NCBI GenBank assembly: GCA_003024785.1
Contig: PUQB01000442.1
Coordinates: 124,001 to 188,000, forward strand
Source: Selaginella tamariscina
Taxonomy: Eukaryota > Streptophyta > Lycopodiopsida > Selaginellales > Selaginellaceae
DNA: 64,000 nt
Reading direction: 5' to 3'
The position numbers and the translations under genes were made by a program. Below are positions 25,771 to 38,256 of this stretch, piece after piece (position 1 is the stretch's first letter; each line of letters begins with the position of its first letter). Under the pieces are notes generated by a model, which was given only the letters and a program-made list of their open reading frames with translations, was not told the DNA's origin and did not search any database.

Positions 25771-25912
25771 GAAGAAAGGACAAAATCTACAAGGAAAGAA
25801 TAGATTTAAACAATGGAGAAGTTAGATCTTAAGAAGACAAAGAAGATCTATAAAAAAAAACAAATTCGAGTGCTTCTTAGGGACAATTAGAGGTGCCTCT
25901 CACTTCCACCAA

Positions 25913-26052
25913 TGTGAGAATTCAGAATATAGAGCGGAATATAAAAATGTGTACATCCATTAGTTTAAGAACTCTAACTTAGAGTGGTTTAGATTAAAAC
26001 CCATTACGCTAATAATAGTATGTACACACGCAGCGTACACATGGATCTTACA
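25913..26052 (-). repeat. 5' LTR of the minus-strand gypsy element
   Basis: 140 bp, TGTGAGAATTC to GGATCTTACA on the plus strand; partner of 21,403-21,562. The adjoining minus-strand sequence TTGGTGGAAGTGAGAGG is the candidate primer-binding site; I could not match it to a specific tRNA. Confidence 0.75.
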
Positions 26053-26800
26053 TCTAAAGTTATTTAAGATTTATAACGTAATAAATGATACTATTAGAAG
26101 TATTTATATTATATAATTAAGTATATCCTCACTTTTGACATTATAAAATAAGACTTGAGCTTAAACAATAATGAATTATCCAATAAGTAAAGTTATAATC
26201 CATACAATTAATCATGTATATTTATGAGTTTTCAATACACTTATAATTTTATTAGATATGTAATATAATAATTAAATGTAGCATATATATTTCTTATTAG
26301 ATATGGGATTATATGTATAATGTAGAATATATCTTACATTACATTTTTTGAACTTAATCATATGACATTGAATTTTCCCCTTTTTTATAATTTACTAGCC
26401 ATTTGTTAACACACACTTTACTTGAAGTGTCCTCTTTAATCATTATTTGAATTTCCTACTTTCCCAAGTATGTCAGTGATTCCAAACCATTCATTTAAAT
26501 TTCTCTTTTCTATTATTGTGTGAACATTTATGTACATTCATTTCGAATTTCCTATCCAATGTGTCTATTTCTTTCACAAAAGTTTTATTTTTTACACTAT
26601 TCTGGAATTTATGTTTTATTCTTCTTCCACCAGCCTTCCATATGTTGCAAGAATAGCACTATGTTGAAGATTTGGTGCCCTTAATGTTATTTGCATGTGA
26701 GTAAAATAGTTGAGCTTTTAGGAGCTAATGTTTTGTAGCACTCTCTTCCTAAAATGACATTTCTCTCTAGGATGCTTCCTCTCTCTCAAATATCTAACCT
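26053..26800. other. AT-rich spacer, nothing recognised
   Basis: Very AT-rich with many short frames; no domain, repeat or RNA gene seen. Confidence 0.6.
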
Positions 26801-27320
26801 AAACCTACTAGAACCTTGCACTACTTATTGGCAAGATTTATCCTCCAACCATCATTTGTGCGAGTGCTTAGCTTATGGATTTATTCCACTAAACTATTTT
26901 AAAAGTATTTATGGTGAATTTATTCTTTGTCTACTTGTTTTAAGTAATAAGATTTTTTTTGTTTGCTTTTTTAGTCGGTGAGATTTATTATTGTTTGCTT
27001 ATTTTAGTAGAATTTATCCCTTCAACTAAGATTTTTGAAAATTCCGAATTTATTCCGCTGAAATGTTTTGAGAATTAGTGACGGTCATCACCATCATTAT
27101 GAGATTGTTTAACCTGTGGGATTTATCCCATTAAAATGTTTTGAGACTATTTGTGATGGTCAATATTAATCCCACTAAATAAAATTAAGGTACTTATGTG
27201 AAGTTTAGTCTTCTAGTTGGCGATGTAAATCCCGCCAATTATAATTGAGTCAATCCAATACCCTCTGTGAAATGGTTGTGAGATAGAGACTTATAAATAG
27301 CAGTAATCTTGCTAGGTAAA
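26801..27320. repeat. Second decayed block of the GGGATTAATCCC family
   Basis: Words such as AAGATTTATCCTCC, GAATTTATTCCGCTG, GTGGGATTTATCCCATTA, TATTAATCCCACTA and GGCGATGTAAATCCCGCC recur, many at about 30-45 bp intervals. They keep the inverted GGGAT/ATCCC form with substitutions. Read as an old version of the arrays at 34.7 and 38.3 kb (inference). Confidence 0.5.
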
Positions 27321-27799
27321 TTGTCTCATCCCAATAGTAATGTTTGGTGAAGTCTTAGAGTTAGTAGGATAGATCTCATTGTTTTATAGTCTTTTGTTAG
27401 TCCATTTAATTATACATGTGCTAATCTTTCCTTTAATTATATTTGTGCCAATCCAAGTGAGCATGTCCATTACTTATGTCATCATTACAGGATTAAGTTC
27501 GATAGACATTTGCTTAACTGAGTCTTACACTTGACAGTATATAAATAAACATGGGAGATAAGTTAAACAATTTAATCTAATAAGGAAATAGCCAAAATCC
27601 ATTCTTATTTTTAACTTTAGAGACTAGTCATTGTGGCACCATTAAGAAGAGATTTAATATATTAGAAAGCAGACGATGGAAACATCTAGCCTTTCATAAA
27701 TGTTGTGTAAAGGTATTTATTAAATAAGAAAAGGCAAGCTTTTCTGTTCAACCAATTGATGACAGCGTGGCATGAATGAAAAGGAAAACAAAAAAAGAA

Positions 27800-28170
27800 G
27801 AATAGATCTAATAGATTTGATAGTTAAAAACTAGATTTAGCAAAAAGCTAAAACAAATCTAGATCTACAAGAGAAGAAAACAATAAAACTCAAAATACAA
27901 TCTCGAACACTAAGCAAAGTACTGCCAAAATAGCTTTGCTCTCCAGGGACAAATTGTAATGCCCCTCACCTCCACCAACATGAATGCTCGAGATATGAGA
28001 ATAGGTATTGAATTGGGGTTTAGAACCCTGCTTATATACAAGAATGGATGGACCAAATTTAGTCATAATCGATGGTTCATATGTTATACTACTATTAGTG
28101 TATTACTTAACAAGGTAATACCATGTATATATGCCATATATATACACATGTATTTAAAGATTTCACATAA
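27800..28170 (-). repeat. Remnant of the same gypsy family (leader plus LTR)
   Basis: CAAATTGTAATGCCCCTCACCTCCACCAACATGA matches the leader/PBS junction near 25,890-25,915 (given here only as a location; shared word CCACCAA), followed by LTR-like ACCCTGCTTATATACAAGA and ATACTACTATTAG as at 21,455-21,525. No coding region is attached, so this is a deleted or recombined copy in the same orientation. Confidence 0.6.
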
Positions 28171-29496
28171 CTAAATAACTAGTTAACTAAATATATTATG
28201 GATTTTAAAATTTGAAAGAAAAAAGATGCAACTTCTACCTAGACTTTGTGTGTAGGGAACTTGAGAAGGTTAGGAGTTAAGGAGGCCCTCCCAAAGGGCC
28301 AACTACCACGGGTGAACTGCCCTAGATTTACTTACTAATCCATGCCCTTAACTATATGTTAATACAATTCTATTGTGTAGAGAAGAGCCACATCCACTAA
28401 CCACCTTCACCTTATATAGTGATGCAAGCTACAAGCGAGCCTTATATGATGTCCACTTGGTGCCACTAGATTAGGTCTGCCACCGTGATGGCCCTGTGCA
28501 AAGTCAATTGTCACAGCGCCTCTTCCCCATCCTTTGTCCTACTATCAGCGTGCCTAACACTCGTCCTTTTTGTCATTGCTGCCTATCAGTTGTCTTGGCT
28601 ATCGTGAAGGGAAGTTAACTTGTCAAGGTCAGGCATGTGGCATTGGCCTCTACAATGTGTCCCATTGGTTAGCAGTGTGGTTGCACCACCACTAACGACA
28701 AGATTGGAGGCGATAAACAATCCAACCTTGCATTGGAAAATGTAAACCCCTAGTTTTTATTCTTTTTAAGGTAGAAAACATACATAAAAAACAAGCCCTT
28801 ATTTTTTTTAAAAGCAATTGACATACTAGGGGTAGAACAAGGGTTTTTTTTTCTTGCCTTATAGCTACTATAGTGTAGTTAATATACTTGTAATAATGTT
28901 TTGTTTTTACCTTTGTTTATTTAATAGTATATTCATTTGTTCTTATATAGTTTATTTATTTTATCTTATGTTTGTTATTACTTTTAACCATGGTTATTTT
29001 ACTTAATAAGAACTCTAAGCATTCATTAATTAAACTAAAATCAACAAACATTTGCCACTTTCTCTTTCTTCCAAGTTGTTAGGGACTCCCACATCTCTCT
29101 TTCTTCAATTAATCCTTACAAATATTATATAATGTATGTAGTAAAATATGTATGTATATATATATATATATAATATATATATAATATATATATATATTGT
29201 ATAATAATATTTAGTGTATGTATCTAAGGACAATAACTATATAATATATGTATAGACTAAGAGTTTCATAAATATTTACTTATATTAAATATTTATTATA
29301 TTTAAATTCATGAAACTACAAACATTTACACACACACACACACATAATACTTGTGCACTAGTCCACATAGTCTACCAAAACTGTGCATTTGTGTGTGTGT
29401 GATTGAATATACATATCCACACATATGTTAAAGGACTATGTGTATATGTGTGCATACCAAACCTCATAATTTACTCTATTGGCTTGACAATATACA

Positions 29497-29527
<31 letters not shown>

Positions 29528-30190
29528 TAGAGAGAAAGATGCATTCACAAGTGCTTTTATACATATAAATATGCTTATGTCCCCGCCAGGACCTGCAAAT
29601 AGCAAAAAAGCTTAATCCAAATCCCCAAAAACTTAGATTAAAATATTGAACTCCACTAAACCACATTATAAAGCTCAGAGAATAATCATACACAAACAAG
29701 AAAACAACATGACCACCTTGTATACACATCCAACACACACATGTGAAATTACACAAGAGAAAATTGATGGTAAGAATCTTCAATAAATTATTGAGAGCTT
29801 CAATATATATAAATATGTATGTGTTCTTCACTACACAAAGCCACATATCTAAAAGGGAAGAGTAATCATATCCAAGAGGGAGCCATATCCTTGCCATATC
29901 CAAGGGGGAGGGAAAGAGCTGCCATATCCTTGCTATATCCAATTGAGAAGAGCCTACATTTATAACATTCATTTTGAATTCTTGTCCTCGATCATTGTCC
30001 ATTAACGTGAGTCAAACAAGAATTATCCACTTCCCTCTCAGCTATTAGTGTATCGGATGGAGGTTCAGGCCCGTTGGAGTGCAAACAAATGCCTGGCCAG
30101 TGGCTAGCACGAACCTTAGCCAAAACCTATCTAGTGAGATGGATGATATGTATATTTAGCACAATTCAAGTCATTTAATTTTATTTTTAA
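28171..30190. other. AT-rich intergenic DNA with TA and CA microsatellites
   Basis: A (TA)n block lies at about 29,154-29,198, CA and GT tracts near 29,328-29,400 and CT/TA tracts at about 29,498-29,528. No gene recognised. Confidence 0.6.
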
Positions 30191-30535
30191 GGAAAATTAT
30201 ATATACACCAAAAATTATAAATTTACATATATACTCATGTGAAAGTCTTAAATTTTATTTATATGCTTAAAACATTTCAATCCTTGTATTTAACTTTTAA
30301 ATAATAATGTTTAATAAAAATTATGTATTTAACTTATAACATATTCAGAATGAAATAAAATGAAGTTTATTAATTATTAAATATTAAAATGTTATAATAA
30401 CAAATGTTAAAAAATAACTATTTTTTAATATAATTATATAATTTATATTATATCAATTATATGTTTAATTGATTGCATTTTGAAACTAAATATAATAAAT
30501 ATAAATTAATCATAAAGTTTTCTTGAATTTAACTC

Positions 30536-30566
<31 letters not shown>

Positions 30567-30930
30567 ATGCATGCATGTATATAAATAAAATATATTTTTA
30601 AACTTATATTAGTATAATTTTTTAAATTATATATATTTATAATTATATTTGTAGGTAACTACATTAAATACGTACGTTACCTTACATATTTAATTTATGA
30701 TTTTTTCCCTAAAAAATGTGTTATTCTTATTATGACATTTTTAACATTTTAAGCAAATAATAAAATTTCATTTTATTTCATTTAAATACGCTATAAATTA
30801 AATTAATAATATTATTTAAATAAAATACAAGGATTGAATTAAAACCTTCACAAGGGTATATATGTAATTTAAAATTCTAAAAGTATATATGTAAATACCA
30901 TTAATTTTAGGTGTATATATATAATTTTCC
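30191..30930. mobile_element. 740-bp MITE-like element with long terminal inverted repeats
   Basis: The ends are GGAAAATTATATATACACC and its complement, one base shifted within the TA tract. Inverted similarity continues inward for about 230 bp (TTACATATATACTC, TTGTATTTAACTTT, ATGAAATAAAATGAA and their complements). The interior is AT-rich and non-coding. Boundaries are sharp, but no convincing target duplication is visible. Confidence 0.75.
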
Positions 30931-31714
30931 ATATTGTTATTTTCAACTCACCTAACTTAGTTGAAATCTTTAACCTTGTGATTGTGGGTTCAATTTCATA
31001 ATTTGTGATATATTTTTTTTGCATAAGTTTAAGTATTAGTGTAATGGACTTTCTTGTCTCTTATATATATATGTTTTATGATGCATCTCTTCTCTCTTGT
31101 TTATCAATCGCTCATGCACTTTCTTATAGTGGACTTATACATTATATAAAATGCATTTCTCCTCTTTTTTTTTTTCCTCTCACACACCCATAGGTTAAAT
31201 ATTATGTCATCAAAAATTGAAATATATTTTATTAAACATTATGTAATATGAAAATGAAATATATCTATTTTGATGAACTAAAATATTTTTTCCTTTTTAC
31301 CACCATAAAAGAAGTGTTACTTATTTATAAAGTATAAAACGCCCTAGTTTAGTGTTAAATATGACTTATGTCGAATTACATAAACTATAATGAAATATAA
31401 ATATAATCAAAATGAAAAAATAAATAAAATGTCTTCTTATTATATTTTAATGATATAAGAGAATTTAATATTTGTCATAAACCTTAAAACCAACCCTTGT
31501 TCTTAGACCCTTTAATATTTTGGTCAAAAAATTTATACCTTGGTTTTTACAAAATAAACATAAAGGTATTACTCTATTTACTAAAGATGTTACCATTGAA
31601 ATTTGATCGGCTAAAACAGAGTCTAGACTTTTGCTAGCTTTTATATACATATTCATTTTAAGACTATAAGCACTTCCAACTACTATTTAATCTAAAAACC
31701 CTAAACCTTAACTT
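30931..31714. other. AT-rich spacer, nothing recognised
   Basis: No coding, RNA or repeat feature that I can support. Confidence 0.6.
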
Positions 31715-33240
31715 ATTGAATAACATGTTTGTCAAATTTAATTAGAGTGAATAGACACCTTCAACAAAGCTATTTTGATTTGGTGGAGGTCGATTAGTAT
31801 GAAGAGAGAATTGAGGCAAATTGTGAAATTGGTTTAATATATTGTAGCACAATGTTTTGCACTTTTTAGATGCCCTGAACAGATGATGCCACTCAAGATC
31901 TTATATCGTGTCACAAGATGTTTCTTGTCAGGACATATATTTGTATTACTAGCTAACACACAAATTGAACTATCAATTGCTGTATATAATTTAGATTTTC
32001 CGAATATGTTCATTCCACAATCTTTTAAATGCAAATAAAATTAATTTTTGGTGTACTTTTGTAAGATTGTTGTCTTTAAGTAATTATACATTTCATCATA
32101 TGTATAGTGTTTCACTTGTGTGTTAAATAATTAAATTATTTCATTTTCTTCATGTTGAATTATTCTTTGAATTAACATACAAAATCATATTTCATAATGA
32201 AAGTCACATTTTAAAGTCTGAAACCATGAATACAACTTGTAAATCATGTTAATATTATAACAAAATACATCCTTTTGTATTAGATACATTGAATTAATAT
32301 AAATTGATATGTTATATTCATTAGATCTTTTAATAATTTATTAATTCATCCTAATATTATTTTAATATTCCTTAATTATAATATTACATTTAAAAATAAA
32401 TGGCAAAACTTATTTTTGCCACTTTTAATATATGGATTTTAAGCAAATTATGATAAGCCATATGTTAATAAAGTGGCAATATAGGTTTTGTCATTCATTT
32501 CTAAATGTAATATTAATTAAATAATATTAGAATAATATTAAAATGAATTAGTTAATTATTGAAAGGTGTAATTAATATAACATATCAATTTGTACGTATC
32601 TAGTATACAAGTTATATCTCATTATACTATTAGCATGACTTACAAGTTACAATATTAACATGATTTACAACATTTTCAAGCTCTAAGAGGCAACTTTCAT
32701 CATGGGGTTATTTTGTATGTCACTTGAAATAATGATTCCACATGATAAAAATGAAATAATTAGATTGTTCAGCACACAAGTGAAACACTATATATATAAT
32801 GAATGTATAATTATTTAGCAAGACTAGTCTTGCTAAAGTACAACAGAAATTTACTTTATTTGTACTGAAAAGATTATGGCATGTATAGATATAAAATTCA
32901 AATAATATTTAATAATTCAATTTGTGTCTCAATTAGTAATAGAAGTGGATGTCCTAATAAGAAACATCTCGTGACATGACATGTGATTTGTTTTCTTTCA
33001 GTAAGTTAGATGCAATACATAGCATACGTACAAGTACATAATTATACATTCAACACATATTATGGCATGTTTAAAAGATTGAAGATCCTGCGTAATGTCA
33101 TCCTTTTGGGACATCTTAAAAATGTAGAACATTATGTTGTAGTCGACTAAACCAATTTCATACTAGCAAACCTCCACCAAATTAAATAGCAAAGTCATAT
33201 GTTCACTCTACTTCAATTTGATAAACATGTTCTTAAATAG
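31715..33240. repeat. 1.5-kb imperfect inverted repeat (foldback)
   Basis: Two arms of about 730 bp meet near 32,445. Matched words across the arms include GATTTGGTGGAGGT, GAAATTGGTTTA, TAGTGTTTCACTTGTGTG, AATTGATATGTTATAT and TTTGCCACTTT, each with its complement in the other arm in mirrored order. Arm divergence is perhaps 15-20 percent with small gaps. No coding capacity. A foldback-type DNA transposon, or an inverted duplication able to make a long hairpin RNA. Confidence 0.85.
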
Positions 33241-34684
33241 GGTAATGAAATGTAAGCAAATATGAATGCACATAATTAAATCATTGAAGTATAATAACAA
33301 AATGCATCTTGTTGTTATTGTGAAAATAAACTTATTACATAATTAATAATGCCAATTAAGGAAATCACCCCACTCCTAATTAAAGAATTACTAAACAAGA
33401 ATCATCTTGTTATTCAACAAGACAATGCAAACGAAAGATATACAAATTACATACATCTAAAATACAAATTAGATACATATATGAATGTTATAACTAAAAT
33501 GGGAATGATACATAAAAATGGGAATATAAATAAAAAATTTAATTAATACTTACATATTAATTATTAATATTTTAAACATACATTTTAAAAAATATTCTTT
33601 CTTTAAACCTATATTATTCTAAAACTTATTTCTTTATATTAAAAAATGTTAATTAAATAATAAAAATTATTAATTAAGAAAATGGGACTATATACATTTC
33701 ATTTTAGTTATAGAAACATCTAAAATCTCGATAAGAAGCATCTTGTTCAAAATAATTAATGATTTTTATGTTTCATTTCTAATATTCTAATATGTAAACG
33801 ACAATCACATTGTACTTGGGATAAATGGTTCTTGTTTTAAACTTCATTTCTTAAACCATGTTTTATTTTTTGAATCAAATCATCTCGTTCGTTCTAAAGG
33901 AGTACAGAATACCATGTCACTTGTTCTAAATGATATATTGATTTTAATATTCAAATATTAATAACATTGGTCCAGCAACAAAACTTGGGACGAGAAACAT
34001 CTCGTTACCAATATCCTGTAAGTTTTCTCGAACAAGAAGCCTCTCATTCTTTAATACATTCTTTAAGACATTCTTTTCCAACCAAAAAGAAGATTTTTTC
34101 ATGTTAATGATAAATGTTTTTTTTAAAAATGAGATTGAAAAATAAGCACCACAGGATCAACAAATCTTGCATGTGTGAAAGAATATTTGGTATCACTCAC
34201 CAAGGATCTACAAAACGAGATGTTTTTACTATGATTCTAATAGAAATCAAGCTATATCACTAAGATATTGAAACAATATTTACCTTCTAAGTTAGTGTGG
34301 AGTTGGTATAGTTGTGGAAGGTAACAAAAATTTTGTAAAAGCAATCAAAGATGAAACTAAACTCCAATGGCGAAATTATTTAAACCACTAATGACAAAAA
34401 GTTCAATTAGATACCCAATGGCAAAATTAAAAACCCAAATGGTGGACAATCCAATTTACAAAGATTTAAATAAACCCTAATCAATAAATCAATGGAAGAA
34501 AATTGATCAATGGAAAACCAATTAGTTAATCAAACATATATGGAAAAACCCAATGCAACCCAATGCTACAAGAAAGCCTTAATCTTTGGAAACCATGATG
34601 GTGGGGTTATAGGTTGCACATGCGTCTATACACACATGCTACCTGAAATTTGTAACTAGGGTTTGTGGACTTGCCACCCTCGGC
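33241..34684. other. AT-rich intergenic DNA; dispersed repeat fragment
   Basis: The stretch near 33,600-33,715 (AAAATGTTAATTAAATAA ... AATGGGACTATA ... CATTTTAGTTA) resembles about 42,590-42,705 in the same orientation, so it is a dispersed repeat. No gene recognised. Confidence 0.55.
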
Positions 34685-34823
34685 GGCGGGATTAATCCCG
34701 CCGCTATATGGTTAGACCCTCGGCGGCAGGATTAATCCTGCCGCCCTTTGCTAACCATATAGCGGCGGGATTAATCCCGCCGCTACACACGTCTCACCAT
34801 ATAGCGGCAGGATTAATCCCGCC
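34685..34823. repeat. Palindrome array A: four copies of GGCGGGATTAATCCCGCC
   Basis: Copies start at 34,685, 34,725, 34,764 and 34,806 (spacing 39-42 bp). Two are perfect 18-bp palindromes, one has GGCAGG...CCTGCC and one is mixed. The spacers contain CTATATGGTTAG and its complement, so neighbouring units are also mirrored. Confidence 0.95.
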
Positions 34824-34857
34824 GCTACGCACATATATATTTATATATATGTATATG

Positions 34858-35333
34858 TGTGTAGGAGAGTGCGTGTGTGTGCCAAAGATAGACAAATCAG
34901 ATAAATTATACTGATACACAAATTATATACAAATTATACCGATACACAAATTATATGTATATCGTGTGTATGCGTGTGTGAAACAAATAAAATCATACAG
35001 ATAAACAAACAAATCAATAAAATATATATATATATATATATATATGTGTATGTATATATATTATATATATAGGAGTGTGCGTGTGTGTCCGAGAAATAGA
35101 TAAATAAATAAAATTATACAGATACTAGTAACATAATATATGTGTATATATGTACATAGGTATATATATATATGTGTGTATATGTTATCGTGTGTATGCG
35201 TGTGTGAAACAAATAAAATCATAAGATAAACAAACACACACACACACATATATATACAGGAGTGTGCGTGTGTGTGCGAGAGTACAATTAACAAATCAAT
35301 AAAATTATACAGATACACACACACACATATATA

Positions 35334-35394
<61 letters not shown>

Positions 35395-35697
35395 GTATGT
35401 ATAGGAGTGTGCGTGTGTGTGCGAGAAATAGATAATATAATAGAATTATACAGATACTGGTACATTATATGTATGTATTATATGTATATAGGTATATATA
35501 TATATGTGTGTGGTGTGTGTGTATGTATATCGTGAGTATGCGTGTGTGAGCGAAACAAATAAAATCATACAGATAAACAGGAGTGTGCGTGCGTGTGCAA
35601 GAGATAAAATTAATAAATTAATAAAATTGTGCAAGAGTAAAATTAATAAATTAATAAAATTATACAGATACACAAACACAAACACACACAGATACAG

Positions 35698-35730
<33 letters not shown>

Positions 35731-35812
35731 ATATATCTGTGTGTGTATATGTATACAAGTGTGCGTGTGTGTGCGAGAGATAGAGATCTATAAAGAAGAG
35801 AGAGAGAGAAGG

Positions 35813-35848
<36 letters not shown>

Positions 35849-35888
35849 CACATAGATATATATATATATATATATATCTGTGTGTGTG

Positions 35889-35925
<37 letters not shown>

Positions 35926-36055
35926 ATGTATACGAGTGTGCGTGTGTGCGAGAGAGAGATCTAAATTATATTATTAAGATACACACACATATAAATATAT
36001 ATAATAAATAAACTCAGAGGAGTGTGTGAGAGAGAGAGATCTCACCTGTGTGAGA
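34858..36055. repeat. Complex minisatellite array (GGAGTGTGCGTGTGTG units)
   Basis: About ten units, each with AGGAGTGTGCGTGTGTGYG, then GAGA, then AATAAAATTATACAGATAC, then CA/TA tracts. A second unit type (GTATGCGTGTGTGAAACAAA) alternates with the first between 34,965 and 35,580. All reading frames here are repeat artefacts. Confidence 0.9.
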
Positions 36056-36409
36056 GAGAGAAGGAGATTTCACCGCCGCCGCCTTACAAACCCTAGGAAT
36101 ATAACTTAAACCTAAAAGGAATAGAATATATATTAACCCTTAATCGAATATTCCTTCTAAGAATATACTTAAACCCTAAAAAGATTAAACTAGTGATTCG
36201 CCCTAAACGAATATTCTTTCATTATATTATCAGCGTGTGCGTGTGCGTGGGTGTATCACATACACCCCAAGAATAAATATCATGCAGGGTTTAACACGTG
36301 TGTGTCCATGAGAATGTTAAAGTTTCACGTGCAGCGATACATATATACACACATAGTATTATATACATAGACATACATACATATTAGTACATATTAATAT
36401 TAGAGAGAC

Positions 36410-36915
36410 AGAGTACATGATCATGTATGGTGTGTATGTATAAGAGAAGAGTGACAATACATATTATGGATCATGCATGGTGTGTATGTTTGAGAGAGAG
36501 AGATAGTACATATTTATATGGATCATGCATGGTGTGTATGTATGAGAGAAGAGTGAGAGTGTTAACAAATTAAATTATACACATTGGATATATTAGTACA
36601 CACATACATACACACATGTATACACACAGACATACATACATATTACATGTGTAAATTCAATGTGTTACATAGGGTTTAGGGTTTAGGGGGATGGATCATG
36701 CATGGTGTTTATGTATGAGAGGAGTGAGTGTTATACACATATACATTATACATATTACATAATATTGTAACATCAGTATATTATGGATCATGCATGGTGT
36801 GTATGTATGAGAGAAGAGACAGGCTACATATTATGGATCATGATCATGCATGGTGTGTATGTATGAGAGAAGGGATTATGCATGGTGACACTGTGTATGT
36901 ATGAGAGAAGAGATA
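36410..36915. repeat. Tandem repeat with GATCATGCATGGTGTGTATG units
   Basis: At least seven copies of GGATCATGCATGGTGTGTATG followed by TATGAGAGAAGAG, at variable spacing (about 50-170 bp), separated by ACATATTATG or longer unique stretches. TTTAGGG words (about 36,666-36,686) sit next to one unit. A larger duplicated flank (ACATGTGTAAATTCAATGTG) is at about 36,646 and 37,011. Confidence 0.85.
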
Positions 36916-37222
36916 GAGTGTTAACAAATGAAAATCGTACACATGTATATATTATATAGTACACATATATACATACACATGTGTATACACACATACATAT
37001 ATATTACATGTGTAAATTCAATGTGTTACATACACACACTGAGTACATATAGATCATACATGCGTTGAACATGATGTTTTTCAATAAAGAAGCAACATAT
37101 AATTTCTCAAGTTTGGTTTAGGGCAATGTGCATGTGTGTGCATATGTGTCTCTGTAAGTGCTTCTAATGCGTGTGCACATGTATATATAAATTTATGATT
37201 GTGTTTATATATAATATGTGCA

Positions 37223-37720
37223 AAACAAACATCGAATAATTAAGAAAATAATATTAATATACACACTATGAACATATTTTAAATTATACATAATAATATA
37301 TGATTTTATCTAATATATAGCCATATATAGTTTTAATAATATATATTAATTTAATATTGATAATAGTTCTTGAAATAATAACAAATTAATTGAGAAAATC
37401 CCATTAATATATACAAATGTAGAATAATTACTGAGATAATTAAGAATAAGACTAATTTAATTATGATAATCATGTTTAATATTGGAATATTCTTTGAATA
37501 TTAAGAAAATAACAAAGAATATCCCATTAATAGTAGGAAATGTAAATTAATTACTCGAGTAATTAAGAAAATAATAATAATAAACAGACTATGAATATAT
37601 TTTAAATGATACATAATAATATATCAATTTATTTATTGTATTAGTGTATATATATATATAATATAAACTTAATAATATATACTTGAATATTAAGAATGTA
37701 GAATAATTACAAAAATTTCG
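37223..37720. repeat. Diverged direct duplication, AT-rich
   Basis: A segment beginning TAATTAAGAAAATAATA and containing ACTATGAA(C/T)ATATTTTAAAT and ACATAATAATATAT occurs at about 37,237 and again at about 37,562. No coding capacity. Confidence 0.7.
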
Positions 37721-37902
37721 TAATATTAAACAGCTTGAAGCACTTGAATGACATTAAATGCAATTTTAAAACACTCATTGGAATTGGAGAGTATATATGT
37801 CAGACTGTCGGTTATTTGTTTCAACTCATCTTAAATTTTCTTTTCTGTTATTTCAAAAATTTTGAATTTCTGACATAAGTATTGTCGGTCTGACATGTAA
37901 AT

Positions 37903-38087
37903 TTGAAAATGCATTTAATTTCCCACTCAAATTCAGATCTGGTTCTTTCTCGGCAAGGGTTTCTTTATTTCTTTATTTTTCACTCTTCAGATTTTTTTTT
38001 TCTTCTTAGTGATCAGCTCAGGAGCGACATTAAATTGGGTGCGCTATTGTTTATAGGAAAGCACGGCGCCTTCAGTGCTGTTTACAA
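37903..38087 (+). CDS. Possible first exon with kinase glycine-loop-like end
   Basis: An open frame starts with ATG and runs 61 codons to a strong donor (AA|GTAAGT). Its last residues, IGKHGAFSAVYK, resemble the nucleotide-binding loop of protein kinases, though with a His where the second Gly-adjacent residue is usual. No further kinase motif follows; the next recognisable acceptor (39,096) leads into the transposase-like region in a different phase. It may be a captured gene fragment or chance similarity. Confidence 0.3.
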
Positions 38088-38256
38088 GTAAGTATTATAA
38101 ACAAATTTAAATATATTTATAAAGATTCACTCTCTTACATTCTCTCTTAAATTTTAGAATTTAGGGATTTAGGAATGCATTAGGATTACAATATATTCTG
38201 TTAGGGATTTATCCCGTTTAAATATACTTTTAACTTAATATTCTGGTTAGCCGGGC

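Larger units (their letters stand above)
21403..26052 (-). mobile_element. Ty3/gypsy LTR retrotransposon, degenerate, minus strand
   Basis: A 4.65-kb element bounded by short LTR-like repeats (21,403-21,562 and 25,913-26,052) sharing CTAATAATAGTAT and ACATGGATCTT. Minus-strand order is gag, protease, reverse transcriptase, RNase H, integrase, as in Ty3/gypsy. A purine-rich tract (AAGAAGAGGGGA on the minus strand) abuts the 3' LTR, which begins TGAAGATCC. Every domain is broken by stops or frameshifts, so the copy is dead. No matching target duplication is visible. Confidence 0.85.

Noticed and set aside
25890..25913. Assigning a tRNA to the primer-binding site of the 21-26 kb element
   Set aside because: TTGGTGGAAGTGAGAGG did not match a tRNA 3' end I could name, and I found no self-priming complement in its LTR.
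35061..35977. Long frames on both strands (134-157 aa)
   Set aside because: They are made of (TG)n, (TA)n and (GA)n repeats (VCVCVC, YIYIYI, RERE) with no domain; artefacts of microsatellites.
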